A stretch of 64,000 nt of DNA. Origin: Bugulina stolonifera (Eukaryota > Bryozoa > Gymnolaemata > Cheilostomatida > Bugulidae). The notes under the pieces are model-generated. The model was not told the DNA's origin and made no database searches. It saw nothing but the letters and a program-made list of their open reading frames with translations. The stretch's first letter is position 1, and every line of letters starts with the position of its first letter. The translations under genes were made by a program, and so were the position numbers. Below, piece after piece: positions 45,601 to 57,214 of the stretch. The stretch lies in NCBI GenBank assembly GCA_935421135.1, contig OW285187.1, positions 18,848,429 to 18,912,428 on the forward strand, given 5' to 3'.

Positions 45601-47749
45601 TAAAAATAGTGGGCATGCTACCAATGTTGAGTCGATACTAACACATACAGCTTGTTGACTTCTGTTGTAGGATGTTGCAGTGTCTGCTGCAGTTGGGCCA
45701 CCAGATGCTGATACGCTCTCTTACTTTAGTCTGTAGTAGTGAAGCACTAATAAATTTTACCATGCACTAGCCGATGCTTTCAAGATAATGCAGTCTCATA
45801 TCCATATAGCTCTTCAGGTGGGTAGTTGTATGAATAACTACTAGAAATCCTGTATCTTAAACATTGATGCTTTCTCGACGAAGAAGAATTAGAATCTGAT
45901 ACTCCTTCAGGGTCTCTAATGATTTTGAATTTGGTTATCATAATAATTACACCTACATGAATATTGTTCATTTTTACGCATGAAGGCTGTGAGTGTAGGC
46001 AGATATATGCGCAAATGAAAGTAATACACGAGACAGTCATTTCTTGGTTGCAGATTCTGGTATGATGTTCCAGACAAAATGTTATATATGCCTTGGAATA
46101 TCGTAAGAGACACCGATGGAGGGTAAACCATCCAGTTCAACAAGAACAACTTTAGGAAGTAACCTCATTCATCATTGCAGTTGGTCTGGTATCCTTGCTG
46201 GCAGTCTGGGGTTTGGGGTTAAATATTTGTCCATTGCTTTTGCATGTAGGTGCAGTAGTGGAGAAAGCTGGATAGACATCCTTACTCCTTCGTCCCTTTA
46301 GTTGGGGTATTGGAGAAAGGTAATAAATCTAGAGAAAACAACTTCTGCTTAAGTTTTACTGAAAAACAAAGGTTATCTCAAAGTTCTCCACTTCTGCATC
46401 TAAACAATTATTGACCTACATGGCCTGTGTGAAATCTTGCAACCATTAGCTATCAACCATTATGTTAGCAGTCAGCACCATATGGTCAACAAGGTCAGTC
46501 TTTGACTGAGTAGGGCTTGCCAGTGACTTCTACCTCACCAACTATGCGAGTGTTCAACTGTTGAAACCCAGGCAGTGAAGTTGAAGTTTGATCATAACAC
46601 AGTCCAATCTGCCCTCCGCTGGAGCTTCCTCCACTTGTACACCTCTGCTCCAACTGCTCAATACTTTCTGGCACAATCTGTTGGTTATGTTATAAAACCA
46701 TAGTAGCACATGTAAGTGCTACATGCAACATAGTAATTATTAGTGCATTGCCATTACATAGATTTAGCTAGCTAACTGTTTTTTTTTCTGTTCAGCAGTT
46801 AAAGCTATCCATTGTAGCCTAACTACCTGCAATATAATATCTTAATGTGTAATTTTAATAATACTATTACCAATGTTTTTCATGGGTAGAAGAGTGCCAG
46901 AAATTATTTCCAATGATATTGTGTGAAATTTTTATACATGCATGTACATGTAGATGTAATAAAGAATTCATGATTACATATAAAGTGTATATTTATACAA
47001 ATACCGTATGTTATGCCATTTGGTACCTTCAGCAATATAGACCTTTTAGCTGCTACAATGTATATACACATTTATTTGGCATACATTATTAATTTTATAG
47101 TAACAAAATGTAAGAATACTAATTACTGATACATGCACATTGTATAAATGCATTTGCATTGTTGGCAGAAGATGCTAAGGTCTATGTGATTGCACTGCTC
47201 ATGCAGGTGAAAACTCAATTAATCCACTCAATTTATAAGCTGCAGCCTAGAAATTGAAGTGAAAGTAAGGAAAACAAACGCGTGTATAATTAGCATAGCA
47301 CTATATGGATATTAGTATAAAGTTAACTCCCCAGAAATAGTCGTTCGCCGGAAACCGTAGTCTCACAAAATAGTATGCCGAAATCTCAAAAAGGAAATAA
47401 CTTCTAATTTTTTAATTGTTTAGAAGGAGTTTTAATTTCACTAATTGAGGCAAAGGAGGGTTATAAAATACAAATCTTTGGTTATTAATAAGAGAAAATA
47501 TGTTGATTTAGTACGCTGTACAATAATTGTTTGAATATCTTGTTTAGAACTCTATGAAAATTAAATTCAATATAGGGCAGAATGACTGATTTTCTCCTTT
47601 AAGCACAGTGTTACAGAGGGGTACGTCTGCCACATGACTGCCAAAGGGTACATGGACAAAATAAAGGTTAGGAGCCCCTGCTCTAATACATAATAATTTT
47701 TATAGCGTAGACCTACTCCAATGGTAACATAAATAGGAGAAGTTTGGGG

Positions 47750-47833
47750 GGTCTAACAGGAATTGAACGCTGCTATCCATACTAAAGATCACAATTTTCA
47801 ATGCCCAAGGTACCCTCATCTACCTAGGAGACC
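47750..47833 (-). repeat. Degenerate tRNA-like sequence
   Basis: The minus strand begins GGTCTCC and ends TTAGACC, partly pairing as an acceptor stem, and contains GTTCAATTC, a B-box match. The T stem pairs poorly, so this is not a functional tRNA; it is probably a SINE or tRNA relic. Confidence 0.35.
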
Positions 47834-48071
47834 GAAGAAAAAGCCGCTGCTGACACAAAGCAAGGACAACTTTTTGTAAATTCTGAATAAAACAGTGGTT
47901 CAACAAAAATCGAACAAAGATCGTGAGGATAGGCACCTCATGGAACTTATCAAGTTTTAGATGGTAAAGCACTTCGTTAGGTAAAAAGATATTTTCAAAA
48001 TGTTCGTCCCTATAATGGAAATTTTCACATGCAACTTACCTGGTATTATAACAAGATGGGAATTGACTTAC

Positions 48072-48221
48072 AAGCATAAGTTGCATAAGTAGAGTGAGAG
48101 TGTCAGTATTCATGTCTATGCTTGGGGCTCGTGTGAACCTGTCCCTCAAATACTTCAGGATACCCGCAGATCTTTGGTAATTGTTGATAGCTTGATCTAA
48201 CCCTGCTGTAGAGCTTCTGTC
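48072..48221 (-). CDS. RHPN: Rhophilin exon 3: BRO1 domain
   Basis: This 150-nt exon (50 codons, phase 0 both sides) has acceptor CCGCGTAG and donor CTT|GTAAGT. It encodes DRSSTAGLDQAINNYQRSAG, ILKYLRDRF, APSIDMNTDTLTLLMQLML. The A(x)xxFQxAAGxxxxLRxxFxxAPSxDM pattern is characteristic of BRO1 domains in rhophilin and ALIX. It joins exon 2 (NIGALYSQLGTAQ) and exon 4 (SQAQE) seamlessly. Confidence 0.95.
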
Positions 48222-50323
48222 CTACGCGGATGAAAATGAACACATATATTAGTGAGTGTTCATCAATATCGATGGGCCTGGTATTTACTGGATGGTGCAG
48301 AGTGGCATTAAGCATTACATACTTGTACATACTATTCTTGTTTTGCACACGACAGTGTGCATTTGTACGCGCAAAACCAATGCAAGAAGTGGTATTCCAA
48401 CCACAGCAAAAAATCTTCTAAGCGAGCGAAGAATGCTAGCAGATGGGTACACCACCAAGTGAGGTCTGGGTTTGAAGACCATGGCAGCACGATCTCACAA
48501 AGCTTCAACCCCACCTGTTTTGTGGCCAAGAAGGAGCGGAACTCTGCACACATAGAGCATTACATATCATGACAGTATAAAATTCAACCACATCCACGAC
48601 GAGTGAGTGTTAAGGTCTTTGGAGTTGTCACAGCGAAATTAAAAGGCACGGTAAGATGGGTATAAGGGGCACTGTAAAAATTAGAAATTTGAGTTATTTG
48701 ACTATCATACTACTAGCATTGGCTGGCTTTTCTTATTGAAAGATAAGAAGTGTGCCGAAGACACATGTTTCAACAGTTTTGTTACCCAACAAGAATAGCC
48801 TACATATACTTTCAGATGCAAAAGCATTTGAGTGTGCGCAGTATTTTTAGGCTTTTAACAAAATTACTTAAAGGATCCCTCTCACTAATTACCCTGCTCA
48901 GCAAAATAATGTAGTTTTGTGTCAAAATGAAGGCGGCAGCAAAGTCATACATTGCAGAGTTGTGCTCTCAACATATTTTTACTTTCCATGATGCATCGCA
49001 CGATGTGCTATGTGCTGCTCTAGCACTAATTTTTAATGAAGACACCCCAAACGACAATTTTTTATTGTATAGAGGGAGGCTTGGTTTTTTGCAAATATTT
49101 TCAAAAGTAGCCTGAAATATGCAAAAATAATCCGTGAGCGTATAGGCCTACTACTTGCAGCCATGCATCCTTCAATTTATATTGCACCCTCGAAAAAAGT
49201 TTTATTTTTATAGCTGCCATTGTTTATTCGAAACTATGGATCATCATACTAACATCAAATTTTATAAACAAAACAAAATCACATGACCATGCTACCGGTC
49301 TGCACGTGGTATTTTGCTTACAATACAATTGATCACAGAGCTAGTGCAAGTACCAGGATACTATACTATCTATCTCCGTCCATGTCTATGGGTTGAGTTG
49401 AAAATTCATAGTGCACAGAAACGCTAAGAATGGCATTCGAAAGTTGGATTTACATTTCATAAATTTCATTTTCCAAAGAACATGAGCTTAGTTAATGGCC
49501 AGATTGTCAGCCATCACAATACTCAGCATGGTAAGCATTTAATATATGTACTCTTTTTTATTTATTTTGATTAAAAAACAAATGATTAAATTTGAAATTA
49601 AATATTGAATAAATGATTAATAAAATTAGATAACTTTTAATACAAAAAGTAAGTCATATGATTATGATATTTTATATTGTTATAATGTTCGGTAGGCTAT
49701 ATGATGTAATATAATTATGATTTCAACATATTTATATTACAATACTGTGAAACTAAATTTTAATATTGAATATAATATTCAATTGAGTTTTGACAACGAA
49801 CTTTACAAAAATGTGAAGTTATTGTATTGTAATTGTTGTATTAAATCATTAAAATCAAAATAAGTCTTTACATCGACAATATGCATATTCAAGTACAATT
49901 TACAATATACATATCCTGCAAAAACATAGTTACCCTAAAAGCAGAAAGGAATAGCGAGTTTTCATTGTCGCAATTTTCGGGAGTTGTCTTCTCGCGAAAA
50001 ATATGTCTTGAAATTTTTCTGCTGATTTTTAATTTAGAAGTTGTCTTCTTATTTTTAATTTGGGAGTTGTCTTTTCTTCTAGAATCACTACGCCCAGTAA
50101 TTTGAAATATAGTCCGCTAAGTCAGTAAGTGCGTTAATCCTGCGAAAAACTATCAATGCGCGCCGCCGAAGCAGTCAAAGGAACGAATACTGCTGCGGGT
50201 CAAAGGGGTATATTGCTGTGGGTACCTGCCTACCTGGTCCAGTTGGAGTGAGAAAGTCAGAACTAGTAGCATAATAATCTGTGGTTATTATTGTCATTTT
50301 CATTCCAAAATTTAAATAGCAGC

Positions 50324-50428
50324 ATGTCACTCTTAAATTATTTCAAACTAAAACCTTGAAAAGAAACTCAACAATCACTGACTGATCGTCCACTAACTGC
50401 GGAAGAAGTAGCTGAGTTGGAGGAAACG
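50324..50428 (+). other. Short exon-like frame, transposase-type N-terminus (tentative)
   Basis: ATG 50,324 opens MSLLNYFKLKP, hits TGA, then the same frame gives SLTDRPLTAEEVAELEE before GTGAGT at 50,429. An SLLxYFK start occurs in some ZMYM/hAT-related transposase proteins. The upstream DNA is locally CpG-rich (GCGCGCCGCCG at 50,158). Evidence is weak. Confidence 0.2.
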
Positions 50429-51373
50429 GTGAGTGTCAGTGGAGTGTAACTCACAGTAACTGTACTGTTTCTGTTAATGAATTTAACATCATAATTACTA
50501 ACCACACTACTATTCAATAGTATATAATATTATTCAATTGTATCAATTATATACTTATTTAGTAATACATTATTAATATGATGATGATGACACATAATAG
50601 TTATTATTTAGTGCTGTATAGAATTAGAATATGAATATCAATATTGAATATGAATATAATAATAATATTGAATATGCAGTATGAGTATGATAGAGTATGT
50701 ATTGTATAAACTTTGATAGTAGAGAGAGTCGAACATTTTGTTTTCACCAAGCAAAACTAAAGAAAAGTTATTACTATTATCACTCTGATTATTTTAATTA
50801 TTACTGATGCATATTGATATTTATTAAATTCATTTAAAAAATTTTAAATATCTTAAAATCGTTTCATCTTTAATATATTGGTATTTGCCGTATCCTAATG
50901 ATCATCATCGTGATTGTTTGTAAGTTTAAATTTAAATTATGAGAATGAAAATGATCTTCTAAAATTTATAGGTTCATTCTTATTTTAATAATTATAATAG
51001 TGATTGTATTCGTATCTAATTGATATATTTTTTAACTATATTTACCTAAAATACAGCATCAGTTGTAAGAAATTTTTTTGCAATAATAGCTAGTATTTTA
51101 CACCAGCTAGAGTACTTAGGTAATTATTATAATGTGATGCTAGCATGAATTGCAGAATGAAGAGTATCATGTTATAGTCATATTTCCCTTTTTAGTATCT
51201 GTGTTTCAACTCTTTTACCTATAGCTTAGAGTGTGACTTTGGGTAAAGTTCTTTTGGTAAGTCACTGTAATGGTTGCGTGCATTTACAAAGTCCTTTATC
51301 ACATTTATCACAGCCATATTTTGGTGGCTCACTGTTACCATCGTTAATGTTTCCAAGCCACCTTGCTCTATAG

Positions 51374-51607
51374 GTGAATAGCGTCTTCTTGTGGCTTGGT
51401 CATGTGGAGAGAATGGAGTATGAGCGCCTACCCAAACAGCTTCTTTACTCTCAACTCAGTGAAGGAAAGCGGAACCAAGGACGTCCAAGGTTGCGATTCA
51501 AAGATACTGTGAAAAGAAACATGAAGAAGCTGGACATGGACAGAACTGGTTGGCAGAGAAAAGCCAAAGATAGAGACGGTTGGAGACAGTTGATCAGACC
51601 AAAGTGA
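51374..51607 (+). pseudogene. LINE C-terminal relic
   Basis: Encodes WLGHVERMEYERLPKQLLYS, then GKRNQGRPRLRFKDTVKRNM and AKDRDGWRQLI. This is the widespread WxGHVxRMxxxRLPKxxLxGxLxxGxRxxGRPxxRxKD...DRxxWR region after the RT of RTE/other endonuclease LINEs. No upstream RT remains, and the frame lacks a normal start. It lies in rhophilin intron 2. Confidence 0.7.
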
Positions 51608-51674
51608 AGACAGTCATTGTCGAACCGACAGACTGCTATGATGATGATGATGTAGACATGACTTGGTGACTTCA

Positions 51675-51768
51675 CCGCCACTTTGGAGAAAGTAAAATAC
51701 CCCTCCAGATATTTCTCTTGGCCGCCACTTTGGAGAAAGTAAAATACCCCTCCAGATATTTCTCTTGG
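51675..51768 (+). repeat. Two tandem copies of a 47-bp unit
   Basis: CCGCCACTTTGGAGAAAGTA...CAGATATTTCTCTTGG occurs at 51,675 and 51,722 with no difference noted. The surrounding sequence contains only short ORFs. Confidence 0.9.
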
Positions 51769-52153
51769 AATATGTCCCACAATGAGAAGCCCAGAGTTCT
51801 TTAGTGCTACACTGTAAGGGTCATGGGCATTTCCAGGTTTCTGATGCGTCTAAAATTAAAATCGCACAATGAGTGTGATAATCACAAAGACCAATCCTAT
51901 GGCAAATGAAATATTTTGTGGTATCTGGTTATATTTTTTTGATATTCTTGGACACAGAAAATTTGATTTCTTGATCACGATGAATATAAATCTAACTCTG
52001 ATATCTATCATAATATAAAATATCATATGATATGATATGATACCATATAATATGCTCAAGTACTGCAATCGATCCATTCATTATCATGAAATTAATATTA
52101 GGAACTGTTTTACCGATTACCTTCGGTGCCTGTGCAACAATATTAGTAGTAGA

Positions 52154-53014
52154 ATGGCGGAAGGTGGTAAAGAGGAAAGGTTTGTGCAACGAATAAATTT
52201 TTCTGAGGGTAATTTAGCTGCAAGCTGGAATACCTTTAAATCACAACTTAACATTTACAAGATAGCAAAAAAATATGATGAGATGTCAGTGGACGTGAAG
52301 ATTGCTAATACATTACTACTGATGGGACCTGAAAGTGTGCCGATATATGAACAGTTTCAATTTGATGAAACAGATGATGATAAGAAGAAGACCCTGGTGA
52401 ATGTTCTCAAACTTTTCGGAAAATATTTTGAACCAGTCAAGAATGTCATATATGAACGGATGAAATTTAACAGTATTGTACAAGGAGAGCTGCCTATACA
52501 CAAGTTTATAATTAAACTCCAGACTCAAGCTGATGTATGCGAATATGGAATAATGAAGGATGAGCTGGTTCGTGACAGGATTGTAGTTGGAGTAAAGGAT
52601 AAGCGCCTCCGAGAGTATCTAATAGACCTCGATGACCTGGATTTGCAGAAATGTATTCAAAAAGCGAAGCAGTTTGTAAGCCATCATGAGCAATCTGACA
52701 GGTTGGCAGTGGCTACCAGCGATAAAAATCTTGATGTGCTTCGAACTCAACGCGATAAAACAACGTCAAACAGTCGACAAACGGAAGCTGCCAAGCAGTA
52801 GGTAGACACGAGAAATCGTTGGAAAAGCTGTTTGTACTGCAAATATGGACCTCACAGCAGGGAAACATGCCCAGCAAGAAATGCCCTTTGCCATGTGTGC
52901 AAGACAAGGGGACACTGGGCCAAATCTAAATTCTGCAAGGGCAGAAAGCTTAGCTCGGCAAATGAAGTGGCAGATGAAGTTGAGGGACTGTTTTTAGGTT
53001 CCGACTCAGAATGA
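52154..53014 (+). pseudogene. gag: Gypsy-2 gag (one internal stop)
   Basis: Starts at ATG 52,154 (GAATGGCGG); the earlier in-frame Met codons are outside the expected gag. A helical capsid-like region runs to TAG at 52,799-52,801, which interrupts the frame. The same frame continues with two zinc knuckles: CLYCKYGPHSRETC (CX2CX4HX4C) and CHVCKTRGHWAKSKFC, whose last spacing is longer (X6) than normal. It ends SDSE before UGA 53,012-53,014. Gag of Gypsy-1 also ends in SDSDE. The TAG makes Gag lacking its knuckles. Confidence 0.85.
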
Positions 53015-53018
53015 CTAG
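53012..53018 (+). promoter_or_regulatory. Gag-pol UGA-CUAG stop-readthrough site (Gypsy-2)
   Basis: TGACTAG at 53,012-53,018, preceded by a GAA codon. The protease frame follows without a frame change, with DTG at 53,108-53,116. It is identical to the Gypsy-1 site at 37,571 although the surrounding proteins are strongly diverged. Confidence 0.75.
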
Positions 53019-56000
53019 ATGTGGTCAACTCTAGCCCAGTCACTGACCCTGGCAAAGCATGGTTTGTGGAAATCATGATAAATTCTGAACCTGTTAGGTT
53101 CAAAGTGGACACAGGTGCAGCAGTGACTGCAGTTCCCGCAAATATGTCTGCGAAGTTCTTGGACACAGAACCATCTAAGAAAATATTAAGAGGTGCGGGA
53201 AACCACAAGTTGAAAATAACGGGTGTGGCCAAAGCACAGTTGTGTAGAAACTCGAGGCAAATTGAGGAGAGTTTACTTAGTGGAGGGTCTAGTGACCCCA
53301 TTATTGGGAGAGCCAGCCATATCTAAATTGGGTTTAGTTCAGTTTATAGATGAAATAGAGGGTAGTTGCCCCTGGTTTACTGAATTTCCCAAAGTATTTG
53401 AAGGATTGGGATCCATGAAAAATGAAGTGAACATTGTCTTAAAAGGGTCAATACCGCCATTTGCTCAGTCAGTGCCCCGGAGAATAACTGCCGCACGTAA
53501 ACATCCACTGGAGGTTGAGTTGCAGAGAAGGGAAAAGCTAGAGGTAATCGAAAGAATAGAGAAACCGACAGAATGGTGCTCCCCGTGTATCGTCGTACCC
53601 AAAAAGAATGGTAAAATTCGAGTATGCATAGATTTAACCAGACTAAACCAAGCAGTAATGCGTGAATATCACCCTCTACCTACAACAGAGGAAACGTTGA
53701 GTGAATTAGGCTCTGCAGCGATATTCAGTGAATTGGACGCGAACTGCGGATACTGGCAAATGAGACTGGCCAAAGAATCTCAAGAGCTAACTACCTTCCT
53801 AATCCCATTTGGTCGATACACGTGCAAGAGGCTCCCTTTTGAAATTAGTTCGGCGCCTGAAATTTTCCAAAGGGAAATGCAAAAAGCTTTAGTTGAATGT
53901 GAAGGAGTAGTGTGTCAGATGGACGATATCTTGGTGTATGGAACTAATCAACAGGAGCATGACATTCGTCTCAGAAGAGTTATCGGGAAACTCCAAGAGG
54001 CAGGGATAACGCTAAACAAGGACAAATGTCAGTTTAATATGACAGAAATAGTGTTTTTAGGTCATGTTATATCTGCGGCAGGCATAAGAGCAGACCCAAG
54101 TAAAACCGAGGCAATAATTAAATTTGTTACTCCCATATGTAAGAAAGAATTCCGTCGTTTCTTTGGAATTGTAAACTACTTAGGGAAGTTCTCACCCTCA
54201 TTGGCACAAAGCACACACCATCTTCGACAGTTGTTGCAGAAGGAGTCTAGCTGGACATAGGGACCTGATCACGCAAGGGAGTTTGAACGGTTAAAGCAAT
54301 GAATGGCAGAAACTCCTACCCTGACTACATTTAGGCTGCGGTCACCGACGATGCTTAGTACAGATGCCTCGTCCTATGGGTTAGGTGCAGTGGTGCTTCA
54401 GGAAGTTGACGGTGTGTGGCAACCTGTGGCATATGCATCACGCACACTAACACCTGCTGAAAAAAGGTATGCTCAGATCGAGAAGGAGGCACTAGCAATA
54501 TCATGGGGTGCACAAAATTCCACTACTATTTAGCGGGTCGCGAGTTTGTCGTAGAAATCGATCATAAACCCTTAGTATCTATACTGGGAGAAAAGGAGCT
54601 AGCTAGACTGCCTCTTCGAGTTCAGAGATTCAGGCTAAAGATGATGTCCTACAGCTACCGCATGAAATACACACTAGGAGAAAAGATGATTTTGGCTGAT
54701 GCACTGTCAAGGTCACCTATTAGTGAAACAGAGCACGTGAGCGAGGTGGCCCATTCCGGAATGGTTGGTGAATTAGTTAATTCACTTGCCATATCCAAGG
54801 GCAGATTGGAGAGGCTAAAAGCGGCGTTGCTAGAAGACGAGGTAGGAAGATTACTAGCACGCTATATTTCGGAAGGATGGCCTCAATTTAAATATATTGA
54901 TCCAGTTGTAAGGAACCTGTATACGTTCAAAGAATATTTAACCTATGTTGACGGTGTTGTATTTTACATGAATAGAGTATTCATTCCAAAGTTAGAGCAA
55001 AGTTCTGTGTTGATAGCAGTTCATAAAGGACACCAGGGAGAGAACAAGTGCCTAAGACGAGCTAGAGAGGTAGTTTGGTGGCCAGGAATGACCAAAGAAA
55101 TAAGGGAAATGGTCAAGACATGCCCCAGCTGCCTGGAGTACCGGAGAATTCCTAGAGAACCGCTAATATGCACTGAACTACCAGTGAGACCCTGGTGGCG
55201 TCTTGCAATAGATCTGTTTGAGAAAGAGGGACAATCATATCTAGTAGTAGTTGATTACTTCAGCCGATACATTACTGCGCACGAAATGCGAGAGTCCACA
55301 ACGTCTGAAGCAATCGTGAAAGTCCTAAGAAACTTGTTCTGCATGCTAGGAATACCGAACTCGATAGTGAGTGATAATGGCCCCCAATTCATTTCAGAGA
55401 ACTTTGAAGAATTTCTCCGCACCAGGGATATACAGCATGTTACCAGCTCACCCTCAATCCAACGGAGAGGCCGAAGGGGCTGTTCAAACCGTTAAAGCAT
55501 TGATGAAAAAAAATCTTGGACTAAAAGAAGCGCTGTGTGCATACAGAGACACCCCAATTGGCAAATGGGTACTCCCCAGCACAATTGTTGTTTGGTAGGG
55601 GCATGAACTCGATGGGGTACCTTAATGAAAAGAGAATAGATCTGAAAAGACTAGTGCTTTGAAAAAAGCCAAAGAATCTCAGAAAGTGAGAATTATAACA
55701 GGCGGTATAGAACACAAGAACGTGGACCGCTGTCAGTTGGCCAGGAAGTCGCTATCAACGATCCGGGCAGGCCCGCTTTGAACGCCAAGATCGTAGCAAC
55801 TAGAGGTCGAGAGGTAGTTGCAGTAGGCGAGTCCGAAAGGTTGCTGCGCCGAAACAGGCAGTTAGTTCACCCACGCAGTGAACAAGCGTCCCCGGAATCA
55901 AATACCAAGATGGGAGATAAGATCCCTGAGGCAACACACAAGGTAGTAGAACCAGATATACCAAAAGCACTACCAATGGAAAATCCACTGCCCAGTCCGA

Positions 56001-56170
56001 CAGCACCTATGGAAAATGAGTTGCACAGACCGGCTGAGCTTAACACACATAGTCCACATTCAAGGGGCAGAAATTTAGGCAAACCGACTTATCAGGCACC
56101 CGCGGCAACCAGAGAAGTTACAACTCGTAGCGGCCGTATAAGTAGGAAGCCTAATCGACTTAACTTATAA
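53015..56170 (+). pseudogene. pol: Gypsy-2 pol (frameshifted, several stops)
   Basis: Recognizable parts in order: protease with VDTGAAVTAV (53,108); RT with ELDANCGYWQM and QMDDILVYG (catalytic pair at 53,922-53,927); RNase H with STDASSYGLGAVVLQ and EKEALAISWG; IN zinc finger with HKGHQG...CPSC; IN core with AIDLF, SDNGPQF and a Glu in NGEAEGAVQ; and a C-terminus ending TTRSGRISRKPNRLNL. Breaks: frame change near 53,250-53,280, TAG 54,258, TGA 54,300, frame change near 54,515 in an A run, near 55,445, near 55,565, TGA 55,660 and a frame change near 55,690. It cannot make a functional Pol. Catalytic residues are otherwise conserved. Confidence 0.9.
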
Positions 56171-56197
56171 GTTTACACATATATTTTTCAGGAAACA

Positions 56198-56890
56198 ATG
56201 AAGTCCTATCTAATTGGAAACTCGTTGACTCAGGACATTAGAGGAACAGGATTTCTGACCATCTCCTTACCAGGTGCGAATTGGCATGACATTTTCAAAT
56301 GTGTCTATGAACGACGGCACCGGATGACCAATTCCATCATTTACATTCATGTCGGCCCCGTCAGATTCACTAGGATGCATAGGACCCAGAATAGAAAAGA
56401 GGTCCAACTCCTAACCAATCATCTGGGATCTGTCAGGTCTCACTTCGAGGAATGGGAGCGACTTAGGACATATGGGATTGTCCCAGTCATATGTACTCTC
56501 TTCCCAATGGATTTTAGAAGGTTCAACGATTCGTTGGCTAGGCGGGCTAACCGGCCGTCTTCTAGTCAACGTAGGACCAGGCCAGGTTGTCAGATTCTAC
56601 AAAGTTTTTATAGTCAGAATTCAAGCATGATCACAGAAATGATCGTGTCTGAAAACAAAGATATAATCGAGTTTAACAGGGAAAGTGAAATGTGTACACC
56701 TTTTATGCACAATCACATATTTACAAGAAGGAGAGGGCACTATCATTTTCGAGATTGGCTACTTAAAGATGGACTGCATCCTACTCGAACAATCATACAC
56801 AAATGGATAAAGGAGATCGAACGAGTAGTGGACTTGAATGACATAAAGTTGGAGTACAGACGGAGAGAAAGGTCACGTAGGCGGAGATAG
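56198..56890 (+). CDS. Gypsy-2 ORF3: SGNH-hydrolase-like protein
   Basis: An intact 230-residue ORF starting at ATG 56,198, 27 bp after pol. It is preceded by ATATTTTTCAG|GAAACAATG, a good 3' splice site. MKSYLIGNSLTQDI matches the first block of SGNH/GDSL-like hydrolases (nucleophile Ser9). DGLHPTRTIIHKWIKEI near the C-terminus matches block V, with the catalytic Asp191 and His194. IIYIHVGPVRFT lies where block III (GxND) is expected but lacks the Asn. The C-terminus is Arg-rich. Esterase domains are known in ORF1 of some CR1-type LINEs; in gypsy elements I know of no standard role. Esterase activity is an inference. Confidence 0.75.
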   Translation: MKSYLIGNSLTQDIRGTGFLTISLPGANWHDIFKCVYERRHRMTNSIIYIHVGPVRFTRMHRTQNRKEVQLLTNHLGSVRSHFEEWERLRTYGIVPVICTLFPMDFRRFNDSLARRANRPSSSQRRTRPGCQILQSFYSQNSSMITEMIVSENKDIIEFNRESEMCTPFMHNHIFTRRRGHYHFRDWLLKDGLHPTRTIIHKWIKEIERVVDLNDIKLEYRRRERSRRRR

Positions 56891-56904
56891 GATGCGGAAA
56901 GAAA

Positions 56905-57190
56905 AAAAAAACAAATTATTCGTTGTCTCCTTGTTTAACTAACACTGGTTAACTAATCACTGTTTCTATTCCCAATACTGATTGTATCGGTTTCAAATCT
57001 CTCGTTTTAGGTGTAGTTGCACCTTACACAAAAAAAAAACAAATGTTTTTGGTTGTTCTTTGTTTAACTAACATTGGTATAATTATATTATTCGTTAATT
57101 ACTGTTTCTAATCTCAATGCTGATTGTATGGCACTTGTGATGCTGCATTGTTTTCAAATATCTCGTTTTAGGTGTAGTTGCATCTGATTG
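56905..57190 (+). repeat. Duplicated segment in the Gypsy-2 3' region
   Basis: Two diverged copies of about 120-140 bp (56,905-57,027 and 57,045-57,186). Each starts AAAAAAAAACAAAT and contains TTGTTTAACTAACA(C/T)TGG, CTGATTGTAT and TCTCGTTTTAGGTGTAGTTGCA. They may carry an RNA signal such as packaging or export; the function is unknown. Confidence 0.75.
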
Positions 57191-57203
57191 GATAAAAAGG
57201 ACT

Positions 57204-57214
57204 TAAGAGGGAGG
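57204..57214 (+). promoter_or_regulatory. Gypsy-2 polypurine tract
   Basis: AAGAGGGAGG immediately before the TGTAGTGG start of the 3' LTR, a typical plus-strand primer site. Confidence 0.7.

Larger units (their letters stand above)
43971..47602. mobile_element. Possible TTAA-type element bounded by short inverted repeats
   Basis: TTAA-AGGGGAAAATCA at 43,971 faces TGATTTTCTCCT-TTAA ending at 47,602 (10 of about 12 bases match as an inverted repeat). No transposase is visible between them, so this may be two separate MITE ends or chance. Confidence 0.25.

Noticed and set aside
47750..47833. Functional tRNA gene on the minus strand
   Set aside because: It has a B box and a partial acceptor stem, but the T stem does not pair and no convincing anticodon arm could be placed.
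51600..52150. 5' LTR of Gypsy-2
   Set aside because: I looked for TGTAGTGGCTACC and other parts of the 3' LTR here and found none, so no 5' LTR is claimed.
53240..53290. Programmed frameshift between protease and RT in Gypsy-2
   Set aside because: No slippery heptamer is evident, Gypsy-1 has no frame change at that point, and the rest of Gypsy-2 pol is decayed.
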